Shown one piece after another: positions 17,768 to 24,767 of a DNA stretch of 64,000 bases. This DNA is from Rhodococcus sp. 4CII (GTDB lineage Bacteria; Actinomycetota; Actinomycetes; Mycobacteriales; Mycobacteriaceae), in contig NZ_JACCFE010000002.1 of the NCBI RefSeq assembly GCF_014256275.1, positions 4,506,001 to 4,570,000 of the forward strand, read 5' to 3'. Under the pieces are notes generated by a model that saw nothing but the letters and a program-made list of their open reading frames with translations, did not search any database and had not been told where the DNA came from. Made by a program: the position numbers and the translations under genes. Every line of letters begins with the position of its first letter. Position 1 is the stretch's first letter.

Positions 17768-18796
17768 ATGACAGACGATCGGCACGCAGAACCGGAACCC
17801 GACGATCCGCGCAAGCCGGATTCGCCTGTGGACCTGACGAAACCGTCCTGGTGGTACGTCGTCCGGAAGACGGCGCACGAGTTCACACGCGATCAGTGCA
17901 CCGACCTCGCGGCCGCACTGACGTACTACGCGGTCCTCTCGCTGTTCCCCGCGCTGCTTGCGCTGGTCTCGTTGCTGGGAGTGTTCGGGCAGGGACAGCG
18001 CACGACCGATGCGGTCCTGCAGATGGTCGACGATCTCGGGCCGTCCTCCGCCGTGGACACGCTGCGCGCGCCCATCACGCAACTGGTCGAGACGCCGACC
18101 GCGGGGATGGCCCTGGCCCTCGGCCTGCTCGGCGCGGTGTGGTCGGCGTCCGGGTACATCGGGGCGTTCGGACGTGCCATGAACCGCATGTACGAAGTGG
18201 AGGAGGGGCGTCCGGTGTGGAAGCTCCGGCCGCTGATGCTGGGGGTCACCGTCGCCGGTCTGATCCTGGTGGCCGTCGGCGCGGCGATGCTCGCCCTGAG
18301 CGGTCCTGTCGCCCGCTCGGTCGGTGACGCGATCGGATTCGGCGACACCGCCCTGACCGTGTGGAACATCGCCCGCTGGCCGTTCGTCCTCGGCATCGTC
18401 GTGGTTGCCGTCGCCATCCTCTACTACGTCACACCCAATGTGAAGCAGCCGAAATTCCGCTGGATCAGCGCCGGTGCGTTCCTCGCCATCGTGACGTGGA
18501 TCGTCGCGTCGGTCCTGTTCGGTCTCTACGTCGCCAACTTCGGCAGCTACAACAAGACCTACGGATCGCTGGCCGGGGTGATCGTGTTCCTGCTCTGGCT
18601 CTGGATCACCAATCTGGCACTCCTCTTCGGCGCGGAACTCGATGCCGAACTCGAGCGCGGACGAGAGTTACAGGCCGGGATGCCCGCCGAGGAGGAACTG
18701 CAATTGCCGCCTCGCGACACCCGGGTATCGGACAAGAACGCCGAGAAGTACGAGAACTACGTGCGCGAGGGCAGGGCATTGCGTGACCGCCCCTGA
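17768..18796 (+). CDS. YihY/virulence factor BrkB family membrane protein
   Basis: A 342-residue inner-membrane protein with about six transmembrane helices. Family landmarks are DLAAALTYYAVLSLFPALLALV (about residues 45-65; core LTYYAVLSLFPA), SASGYIGAFGRAMNRMYEVEE in the middle, and NKTYGSLAGVIVFLLWLWITN near the end. The role of the family in envelope physiology is poorly defined. The N-terminal 25 residues are proline/aspartate-rich and the C-terminal 50 are charged. The gene is monocistronic; its stop codon lies inside the left arm of the 18788-18837 hairpin. Confidence 0.88.
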   Translation: MTDDRHAEPEPDDPRKPDSPVDLTKPSWWYVVRKTAHEFTRDQCTDLAAALTYYAVLSLFPALLALVSLLGVFGQGQRTTDAVLQMVDDLGPSSAVDTLRAPITQLVETPTAGMALALGLLGAVWSASGYIGAFGRAMNRMYEVEEGRPVWKLRPLMLGVTVAGLILVAVGAAMLALSGPVARSVGDAIGFGDTALTVWNIARWPFVLGIVVVAVAILYYVTPNVKQPKFRWISAGAFLAIVTWIVASVLFGLYVANFGSYNKTYGSLAGVIVFLLWLWITNLALLFGAELDAELERGRELQAGMPAEEELQLPPRDTRVSDKNAEKYENYVREGRALRDRP

Positions 18797-18837
18797 GTGC
18801 TTGTCAACCGCCGGCGGTCACGAAGTACTCACGGGCG
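18788..18837. terminator. Bidirectional hairpin terminator between brkB-like and ethA
   Basis: Arms CGCCCCTGAGTGCTT and AAGTACTCACGGGCG pair with two mismatches or wobbles, and a perfect inner palindrome ACCGCCGGCGGT lies at 18807-18818. The BrkB stop codon is part of the stem, and the convergent ethA ends inside the downstream side. The sequence is closely related to the hairpin at 43766-43811. Confidence 0.75.
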
Positions 18838-20323
18838 CGAAGCGCATGGCGTCGTCGACGAGCTTGCCGTGCCGCAGCATCACCAGGTCGCGGAAGTAGT
18901 TCATCCGCAGGCGCCACGGCGCTTTCGACCCCTGCTTCGGGAACGACTCCACCGACCGCAGCACGTACCCGGCGGCGAAGTCGAGGAACGGTTCCTCGTC
19001 GACCGAACTGTCCCGCTCCGGGGCGCACTGTGTGAATCCGTTGGCATCCATGTGCGCCAGCAGGCGGCAGACGTACTCGCACACCAGGTCGGCCTTCAGC
19101 GTCCAGGACGCGTTGGTGTAGCCGATGACGAACGCGAAGTTCGGCACGCCGCTGAGCATCATCCCCTTGTACGCCATGGTCTCGGTGAGGTCGATGTCGC
19201 GGCCGTCGACAGCGAGGGCCATCCCGCCGAACGCGAGCAGATTCAAACCTGTTGCCGTGACGACGATGTCGGCCCGGAGCTCGTCGCCGGACTTCAGCGT
19301 GATGCCGGTTTCGGTGAACGTGTCGATGTGATCGGTCACGATCGACACCTCGTCGTTCCGGATGGATCGGAACAGATCCCCGTTGGGCACGAGGCACAGT
19401 CGCTGGTCCCACGGGTTGTAGCGGGGCGTGAAGTGGGTGTCGATGTCGTAGCCCTTCGGCAGCCACTTCTCCTGGAGTTGCCGGATGCGCCCCTTCATGA
19501 ACTCCGGGTACCGCTGGCACAGTTGATAGATCGCCGTTGCGACGGATGCGTTCTTCAGCCGCGTGAGAGCGTACGCGAGGCGCGCGGGCAGGTGGCGCCG
19601 CAGCTTGTTGGCCAGCTTGTCCTTGGCCGGCATCGAGATGATGTAGGTGGGCGACCGCTGCAGCATCGTGACGTGCGCGGCCTCGGCGGCCATCGACGGC
19701 GCCAGGGTGACCGCGGTGGCGCCGCTGCCGATGATGACGACGCGCTTGCCCGCGTAGTCGAGGTCCTCGGGCCACTTCTGCGGGTGCACGACCTGCCCGG
19801 CGAACCGGTCGATCCCCGGAAACTCGGGGGTGTAGCCCTCATCGTAGCGGTAGTAGCCGCTGCAGGACATCAGGAAGTTCGCGGTGAACCGCACGGTCGC
19901 ACCGGTATCGGTGCGCTCGGCGTCGACCGTCCACTGCGAGTCCGCGGTGGACCACTCCGCCCGGGTCACCCGATGCCGGAACCGGATGTTCCGGTCGATT
20001 CCGTGCTCGGCTGCCGTGCCCTTGACGTACTCGAGGATCGACGGGCCGTCGGCGATGGACTTGTCGTTCTCCCACGGCTTGAACCGGTAGCCGAGCGTGT
20101 ACATGTCGGAGTCGGACCGAATGCCGGGGTAACGGAACAGGTCCCACGTGCCGCCGATCGATTCGCGGCTCTCCAGGATCGCGTAGGTCCGGCGCGGAAA
20201 GTTGTCCTGCAGGTGGTAGGCGGCACCGATCCCGGACAGTCCGGCGCCGACGATCAGCACGTCGAGATGCTCGACGCGAGCCTGCGCGCCGGGGGTGTCG
20301 GCGGCGGTATCGGTGTGTGACAT
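18818..20323 (-). CDS. ethA: Flavin-containing Baeyer-Villiger monooxygenase, EthA-like
   Basis: FAD/NADPH monooxygenase of 501 residues that oxidises ketones or thioamide/sulfide groups; mycobacterial EthA is the closest well-known relative. It has the FAD motif GAGLSGIGAAYHL, the GGTWDLFRYPGIRSDSDM segment, the BVMO fingerprint FAGQVVHPQKWPEDLDY and a second Rossmann motif GSGATAVTLAPS. LCLVPNGDLFRSIR and LSGVPNFAFVIGYTNASWT also follow the EthA pattern. The ATG at 20323 is preferred over the GTG at 20329 because GAGAGAG lies about six bases upstream. It follows the SDR gene by 30 bp. A TetR regulator diverges from the pair, as ethR does from mycobacterial ethA. Confidence 0.88.
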   Translation of the reverse strand: MSHTDTAADTPGAQARVEHLDVLIVGAGLSGIGAAYHLQDNFPRRTYAILESRESIGGTWDLFRYPGIRSDSDMYTLGYRFKPWENDKSIADGPSILEYVKGTAAEHGIDRNIRFRHRVTRAEWSTADSQWTVDAERTDTGATVRFTANFLMSCSGYYRYDEGYTPEFPGIDRFAGQVVHPQKWPEDLDYAGKRVVIIGSGATAVTLAPSMAAEAAHVTMLQRSPTYIISMPAKDKLANKLRRHLPARLAYALTRLKNASVATAIYQLCQRYPEFMKGRIRQLQEKWLPKGYDIDTHFTPRYNPWDQRLCLVPNGDLFRSIRNDEVSIVTDHIDTFTETGITLKSGDELRADIVVTATGLNLLAFGGMALAVDGRDIDLTETMAYKGMMLSGVPNFAFVIGYTNASWTLKADLVCEYVCRLLAHMDANGFTQCAPERDSSVDEEPFLDFAAGYVLRSVESFPKQGSKAPWRLRMNYFRDLVMLRHGKLVDDAMRFAPVSTS

Positions 20324-20353
20324 GAACACTCTCTCGCTCGGTGGGAAGGGTGG

Positions 20354-21247
20354 CTACTTGGGGTCTACGGCGACGTCGTCGAGAGCGACATTACGTGCGC
20401 TGGTGGACCGGCCGAGCTTCGCGACCTCCTCGTCCATCCGCGGCAGGATCTCCGGGACGTGGGGCAGCAGGCTGCGGTCGCCGACGCGCGACGTCACGAC
20501 GGCCTTCAGCCAGGCGAAGATTCCGACCCAACGGGGCACATAGACCCGGCGTTTCCGCTTGGCCAGGCCGTCGACGAACGCGTCGACGCACGAGTCGACC
20601 GAGGTGGTCTTGCCCAGTGGTCCCGGCAGGGCGGCGAGAAGTTGGTTGAACGCGGTGAGGTCGGCTTTCGCATCCTGGACGAGCGGTGTGTCGATCCATG
20701 ACATGTGGGCCGAGCCGACGGTGACCCCGCGGTGGGCGACCTCGAGGCGGAGGGTGTTGGCGAAGTGTTCGACCCCGGCCTTACTGGCGTTGTACGCGGC
20801 GAGTCCCGGTGCGGGCGCGAATGCGGCGAATGACGAGACGACGAGGATGTAACCCTTGCGCTCGATCACGGACGGCAGTGCGGCGCGGACCGTGTGGAAG
20901 ACGCCGAGAATGTTGATGTCGACGACCCGTTTGAATGTGGCCGGATCGACCTGCATGACCGAGCCGTAACTGGCGATGCCGGCGTTCGCGAGAACGAGGT
21001 CGATGCCGCCGAACTTCGCGACACCGGCGTCGACGGCCTTCTGCACGGCGGCCAGGTCGCAGACGTCCGCGGCCACGGCGAGCGCGACGTCGTCACCGAG
21101 TTCGGCGGCAAGGGCCTTCAGCGGTTCGGCGTCCAGATCGAGCAGGATCAGCTTGACGCCCCTGCGTGCGAGGGCGCGCGACGTCTCGGCTCCGATGCCA
21201 CGCGCGGCGCCGGTGACGAGTGCGACTTTGTTCCTGAGCGTGGGCAT
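20354..21247 (-). CDS. Short-chain dehydrogenase/reductase
   Basis: Classical SDR of 297 residues. It carries the cofactor motif TGAARGIG, NAG in VLANAGIAS, the catalytic serine in VVSSFAAF and the YxxxK motif in AYNASKAG. A C-terminal extension of about 60 residues contains RRVYVPRWVGIFAWLK and resembles membrane-associated actinobacterial SDRs. The ATG at 21247 has AGGAG five bases upstream; the longer frame to 21274 has none. It is first in a two-gene unit with ethA and may interconvert the alcohol and ketone used by the monooxygenase, which is inference. Confidence 0.88.
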   Translation of the reverse strand: MPTLRNKVALVTGAARGIGAETSRALARRGVKLILLDLDAEPLKALAAELGDDVALAVAADVCDLAAVQKAVDAGVAKFGGIDLVLANAGIASYGSVMQVDPATFKRVVDINILGVFHTVRAALPSVIERKGYILVVSSFAAFAPAPGLAAYNASKAGVEHFANTLRLEVAHRGVTVGSAHMSWIDTPLVQDAKADLTAFNQLLAALPGPLGKTTSVDSCVDAFVDGLAKRKRRVYVPRWVGIFAWLKAVVTSRVGDRSLLPHVPEILPRMDEEVAKLGRSTSARNVALDDVAVDPK

Positions 21248-21280
21248 GGGATCTCCTGACGAGTGATCTGGCACCGTTCA

Positions 21281-21308
21281 GTGTCAGTTTGTATCTGGAA
21301 CTGTGCGG
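21281..21308. promoter_or_regulatory. Probable TetR operator between the SDR and the tetR gene
   Basis: GTGTCAGTT-TGTATCTGG-AACTGTGCG has CAGTT/AACTG half-sites (21284-21288 and 21298-21302) around a 9-bp centre, in the 76-bp divergent gap and just before the regulator's start. Position and symmetry suit autoregulation by the adjacent TetR protein. Confidence 0.5.
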
Positions 21309-21323
21309 TGTCAATATTGGGTA

Positions 21324-21974
21324 GTGAGTTCGCCCAGACTCGACGAGTCGGGCCGCACCTACCGCGGTGCGGGCCCCCGGCAGCGCCAGGAAGACCGCCG
21401 CGTGCGGCTCGTCGACGCTGCCGTCGAAGTGTTCGGGACCAGCGGATACCGCACCGCGACGGTCGAGAAGATCTGCTCCACGGCGGGGCTGACCAAGCGC
21501 TACTTCTACGAGTCCTTCGACGGCAGCGAGGCCCTGCTGCTGGCCGCGTACGCCAGCGTCACCGACCGCCTGCGCGACAGCGTTCTGCGCGGTGCGGCCG
21601 AAGGAGCCGATCTGGACGCCCGGGTCCGCGGAGCGCTGACCGCGTTCTTCGAGTCCGTCGCCGACGACCCACGCATCCCGCGGATCGCGTTCCAGGAGGT
21701 CCTGGGCGTCGGACCGGAGGTCGACATCGCCTACCGCCGCGTCACCCGCTCGTTCGTCGACGCGGTTCTCGTTGTCATCGGTCCGGCCGTCGACCGGACA
21801 GCATTCCCCGACTCCCACCTGCGGACGCTCGCGACCGGCCTGGTGGGTGCCGTCCTGTTGATCGCCCAGCAGTGGGTGCTGGCGGAGAACCCGCAGCCGA
21901 TCGAATCCGTCATCGCCAGCGCGCACACCATTCTCTCGGCCGTCCTGGGCAGGCTCGGTCCGCACCCCACGTGA
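21324..21974 (+). CDS. TetR/AcrR family transcriptional regulator
   Basis: A 216-residue regulator whose N-terminal helix-turn-helix (about residues 25-75) contains RLVDAAVEVFGTSGYRTATVEKIC and AGLTKRYFYESF, cited by the core GLTKRYFYESF. The C-terminal ligand domain has a hydrophobic helix VGAVLLIAQQWVLAEN. Start choice is uncertain: a GTG at 21303 lies inside the likely operator, so the GTG at 21324 is used; neither has a clear ribosome site and the mRNA may be leaderless. It diverges from the SDR-ethA pair and is their likely repressor. Confidence 0.85.
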   Translation: MSSPRLDESGRTYRGAGPRQRQEDRRVRLVDAAVEVFGTSGYRTATVEKICSTAGLTKRYFYESFDGSEALLLAAYASVTDRLRDSVLRGAAEGADLDARVRGALTAFFESVADDPRIPRIAFQEVLGVGPEVDIAYRRVTRSFVDAVLVVIGPAVDRTAFPDSHLRTLATGLVGAVLLIAQQWVLAENPQPIESVIASAHTILSAVLGRLGPHPT

Positions 21975-22013
21975 GTGCCGTTGCGTGCCGGGTCACGCTT
22001 TGTCACTCACGTG
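21968..22013. terminator. Hairpin after the tetR gene
   Basis: Arms CACGTGAGTGCCGTTGCGTG and CACGCTTTGTCACTCACGTG pair except for a five-base internal mismatch. It overlaps the tetR stop. The right arm shares CACGCTTTG-C-CTCAC with the hairpin at 8902-8941. Confidence 0.65.
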
Positions 22014-22079
22014 CACTGACGTGGGAGGAATTCGGGTAAACGCCGGACAGCATCACATATATGTTGTTAAATATCTGGC

Positions 22080-23357
22080 ATGCCCGGTGCTGTGCACTGC
22101 CCGCCACCGTGGGTCCGGACCGCGACGATCCGCACGGTGCTCGTCGCGTTGCTGGGCGTCGTCGTGCTAGCGGTGCCGACGCCGCCTCTCACGCACGCGG
22201 CCGGTTACGACGCCCTCCTCGACATCACGCCCGCGAATGCGGCCGCGGAATCGATCGGCGGGCTCGACCCTCGGCTGCCCACCGACTCCCGGGTGCTCGG
22301 TGCCGCCCTGGCCGCCGCCCGCGCCGACGGCGTTGCTCCGGCGCGGTATGCGGCCTTGCTGCAACAGTATTGGCTTTCGCGGGGGAGTGAGGTGTCGGGA
22401 ATCGACCTGGCCGCATGGGATCCGAACGCCGGCCTCGTCGCCAACGCCGCGGTGGTCGACCACGTGTACGAGAACTACGGCCGATACCAACTCCAACGCG
22501 CCGAGCTCTACTGGTCCGGTATGGCCGGGCTGGCGGGCGGGTCGTTCGCCGCGGGGTTCTGGGACCTCGACCTCGGCCGGACCGTGCTCGGTGTGGACGC
22601 TGTCCATGCGCTCGGCAACGCCGTCGCGTCCACGTTCGGTGGCTTGCCCGGCGAGGCGATGACACTCCTGCCCGCGGACCCCAGAACGCTGGCCACCGTC
22701 GGTCCGGCGATGACCCCCGAAGACCTGGACTGGTACCAGAAGCGTCTGCTGATGATGCAGAAGCACATCTACTTCGACATGGTGCCCATGCACGAGGCGT
22801 ACCTGACCGGGGGCCGGGCCGCCGTCGAGGAGATGGCCGCCGCCGGCCTGCTGGACGAGAACGCCGAGATCGCCTGGAACGGAATATTTTCGGGAACATC
22901 GTCGGGATACGTCGACGCCCTGTTCCGGATGGCGTCGCGCGAACAGAATCAGATCATCGCCGATCAGTGGGACGTCACCGCCGCCGCCCGGAACGGTGTC
23001 GGCCGGGCGCTCACCTATGCCACCACTCTTGCGGCGCAGCCCTCGGTTCCCGGCTCTCGCGCGCCGGGGAAAGCGGCGCCGATGGTGGTGACCGGCGACT
23101 CCGACGGCGCGAACTACCGTCTCCGCGCGCCGCTGCCCGCGTTCAACTGGGCCGACCGCGACCCGCGCTGGCAATACATCGTCAGCGACATCGCGACGTC
23201 CTACCAGCGGCTCGCCGAGGATCGCCCGGGAGAACTGCGGGCGCTGCTCGCCGTCCCGTTCCGCGACTTCGTCGAGAGCCAGCGGGTGCTGCGGCGGGTC
23301 CCCGACCTCGCCCGGGACATGAGCACCGGCTGGGAGCTGTCGCCTGCGCAGCCGTAG
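22080..23357 (+). CDS. Secreted protein of unknown function
   Basis: I do not recognise the family. The 425-residue product has an apparent signal peptide (basic start, hydrophobic stretch RTVLVALLGVVVLAV at about residues 18-33, then PPLTHAAG as a possible cleavage region near 41). The mature part is alpha-helical looking, with a conserved-looking core WYQKRLLMMQKHIYFDMVPMHEA (about 220-242; core LLMMQKHIYFDMVP). It has no lipobox, no later membrane segment and few cysteines. The upstream region is unusually AT-rich (TATATGTTGTTAAATAT at 22055-22071) and may be its promoter. No ribosome site precedes the ATG, so the start could be wrong by several codons. It stands alone between the tetR gene and a region of decayed genes. 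Confidence 0.6.
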   Translation: MPGAVHCPPPWVRTATIRTVLVALLGVVVLAVPTPPLTHAAGYDALLDITPANAAAESIGGLDPRLPTDSRVLGAALAAARADGVAPARYAALLQQYWLSRGSEVSGIDLAAWDPNAGLVANAAVVDHVYENYGRYQLQRAELYWSGMAGLAGGSFAAGFWDLDLGRTVLGVDAVHALGNAVASTFGGLPGEAMTLLPADPRTLATVGPAMTPEDLDWYQKRLLMMQKHIYFDMVPMHEAYLTGGRAAVEEMAAAGLLDENAEIAWNGIFSGTSSGYVDALFRMASREQNQIIADQWDVTAAARNGVGRALTYATTLAAQPSVPGSRAPGKAAPMVVTGDSDGANYRLRAPLPAFNWADRDPRWQYIVSDIATSYQRLAEDRPGELRALLAVPFRDFVESQRVLRRVPDLARDMSTGWELSPAQP

Positions 23358-23364
23358 CAGTCGC

Positions 23365-23397
23365 CTCCTGCCGGACTCCTGCCGGACTTTTGCCGGA
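23365..23397. repeat. Three tandem copies of an 11-bp unit
   Basis: CTCCTGCCGGA, CTCCTGCCGGA and CTTTTGCCGGA run head to tail just after the 23357 stop. The third copy runs into the hairpin at 23394. Confidence 0.8.
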
Positions 23398-23446
23398 CGA
23401 ACGGGACGCTCGTTCGATCTGACGCAACGGGCGTCCCGTTCGTCCG
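23394..23446. terminator. Long perfect inverted repeat after the secreted-protein gene
   Basis: CGGACGAACGGGACGC (23394-23409) and GCGTCCCGTTCGTCCG (23431-23446) are perfect 16-bp complements around a 21-base loop. It probably terminates the upstream gene. It has no U-tract. Confidence 0.7.
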
Positions 23447-23457
23447 AGGGGTGCGCG

Positions 23458-23594
23458 GCAGCGCGCTCGATCGGTTTCCTGCCCACGTACGAACAGATCG
23501 GAATCGCGGCCCGATCCTCCTCGTCCTGTGCCGCCTCGCGCAGGGGTTCTCGGCGGGCGGTGAGGCGGCAGGCGCCAGCACCCTCACGCTCAGC
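23458..23594 (+). pseudogene. MFS transporter fragment with a frameshift
   Basis: One frame reads ARSIGFLPTYEQIGIAA and, after a one-base shift at about 23508, the next frame reads PILLVLCRLAQGFSAGGEAAGA. Joined, this is the helix 3-4 region of a metabolite:H+ symporter (MHS-type MFS), where RxxQGFSAGGE is characteristic. Both the N-terminus and everything after helix 4 are missing. The remnant abuts a decayed SDR. Confidence 0.75.
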
Positions 23595-23655
23595 TGTCGG
23601 ATCGCATCGGACGACGCCCCGTCTGGATCGCCGGCGCCCTCTGGGCGATCTCGGG

Positions 23656-23881
23656 CCGGTTCCGTTCCGCTGATCTTCCTGGACTCGAGGCCAGCGTTGC
23701 CGACATCGTCGCGGCAGTCGTGGAGACCGTGGGGATTCCCGACATCCTGGTCGACTGCGCGGGCATCATCGGCAGGCCCGCGCCGTCCCACGAGGCGTCG
23801 GTCGCCGAGTTCGACCAGATCTTCGACGGCAACGTCAAGGCGTCCGAACTCGTCGTCGACGGTGGTTACACGGCACGCTGA
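23656..23881 (+). pseudogene. SDR oxidoreductase remnant with internal deletion
   Basis: In the frame ending at the TGA of 23879-23881 the sequence reads ADLPGLEASVADIVAAVVE, then GIPDILVDCAGIIGRPAPSH and FDQIFDGNVK, then jumps directly to ASELVVDGGYTAR. In an intact SDR the VDCAGI motif (NAG region) and the C-terminal ELVVDGGYTAR end are separated by more than 100 residues holding the Ser-Tyr-Lys active site. The N-terminal cofactor motif is also missing. This is a clear deletion derivative. Confidence 0.8.
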
Positions 23882-23902
23882 CGTTGTCCACGCTCGGCGC
23901 CG

Positions 23903-23953
23903 CGCCCGATGTCACACTGGTTCAGTTCGACTGCGCCGGTGTGACATCGGGCG
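23903..23953. terminator. Hairpin downstream of the SRPBCC gene
   Basis: CGCCCGATGTCACAC (23903-23917) and GTGTGACATCGGGCG (23939-23953) are perfect 15-bp complements with a 21-base loop. It lies eight bases past the SRPBCC stop on the minus strand and just after the SDR remnant on the plus strand. Confidence 0.7.
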
Positions 23954-23960
23954 AGGGCCA

Positions 23961-24443
23961 TCAGCCGAAGTGCCGCGCCAGACGGCGATGCCGGTGCCCG
24001 AAGAACGCACCGAGGACGCGCGTGAGCACCGGCGTCAGCGGCACCAGCGGAAGTCTCGGCTCGAACGTGATCCGGTCGTGGACGCCCGTGGTCCCGTCGT
24101 CGAAGGGTCGCAGCGTGCGTTCGTGCTCCCACCGGCGCATGCTGAGCATCGTCGACTTCTCGTGGAACCGCAGACCCGGTTCCAGCTCGGCGATGGTGAG
24201 GTCGTCGTAGTCGAACGGGACGAGCCCGAACAACCGCAGCCACGCCCGCCCGAGCGGCTGCCCTACCGCAACGGTATCGATGGTGATCGACTCCCGACCG
24301 CGCGGAATGCTCATCGTCATCCACGGGCGCATCTCGTCGTTGATGCCCTCGGGATCCACGACCCTGGCCCACACCTGTCCGATCGGCGCCCCGACGACCG
24401 AGTTGCGTTCGATGATCACCACCTCATCATCCTCGGGCCGCAC
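23961..24443 (-). CDS. SRPBCC-family (polyketide cyclase/START-like) protein
   Basis: A 160-residue protein that reads as a full START-like helix-grip domain: VVIIERNSVVGAPIGQVWARVVDPEGINDEMRPWM at the N-terminus (core GAPIGQVWARV), a central region GLRFHEKSTMLSMRRWEHERTL, and a long C-terminal helix VLTRVLGAFFGHRHRRLARHFG. Such proteins bind hydrophobic ligands; no catalytic role can be claimed. The GTG at 24443 lacks a clear ribosome site, and a later GTG (about codon 8) is possible. Although it lies among decayed genes, the frame is intact. Confidence 0.7.
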   Translation of the reverse strand: MRPEDDEVVIIERNSVVGAPIGQVWARVVDPEGINDEMRPWMTMSIPRGRESITIDTVAVGQPLGRAWLRLFGLVPFDYDDLTIAELEPGLRFHEKSTMLSMRRWEHERTLRPFDDGTTGVHDRITFEPRLPLVPLTPVLTRVLGAFFGHRHRRLARHFG

Positions 24444-24456
24444 GACGGTGAGCTAC

Positions 24457-24488
24457 GGGTTGCCCCGCCGAGCGCGGGCGGGGAACCC
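24457..24488. terminator. GC-rich hairpin after the epoxide-hydrolase remnant
   Basis: GGGTTGCCCCGCC (24457-24469) pairs with GGGCGGGGAACCC (24476-24488) around a 6-base loop, with one bulge. It lies just past the stop at 24508 on the minus strand. Confidence 0.55.
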
Positions 24489-24507
24489 ACGCTCGACGTC
24501 ACTGCCC

Positions 24508-24640
24508 CTACCGAAGCAGCCCGAGGCCGGTGCGCAGTTCTTCCTCGAGGAGTTGGGCCTGTTCCCAGGCCGCGAAGTGGCCGCCCTTGTCGCGCTTGTT
24601 GTAGTGGACCAGTTTGGGATACGCCGGCTCTGTATCGCCG
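24508..24640 (-). pseudogene. Epoxide hydrolase C-terminal remnant
   Basis: The last 40 or so residues of this frame read AYPKLVHYNKRDKGGHFAAW, then EQAQLLEEELRTGLGLLR and a stop. That is the C-terminal end of alpha/beta-fold epoxide hydrolases, including the catalytic histidine in GGHFAAWEQ. The upstream part of the frame loses all similarity and there is no room for the remaining 300 residues before glnX. It is the tail of a deleted gene. The rest of the stretch to 24767 should hold the glnX promoter. Confidence 0.75.
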
Positions 24641-24767
24641 CACCCCAGCCGGTGCCCTGTCCTTCGGAGTGGGTCCGTCGAACGGCTCCGCCGGTGCACA
24701 CTTGAGGCAAGCCACGCGGTCCGGATCGGTGCTCACCGGAACCTCGGAGGCGATGCAGGAGGACCGG

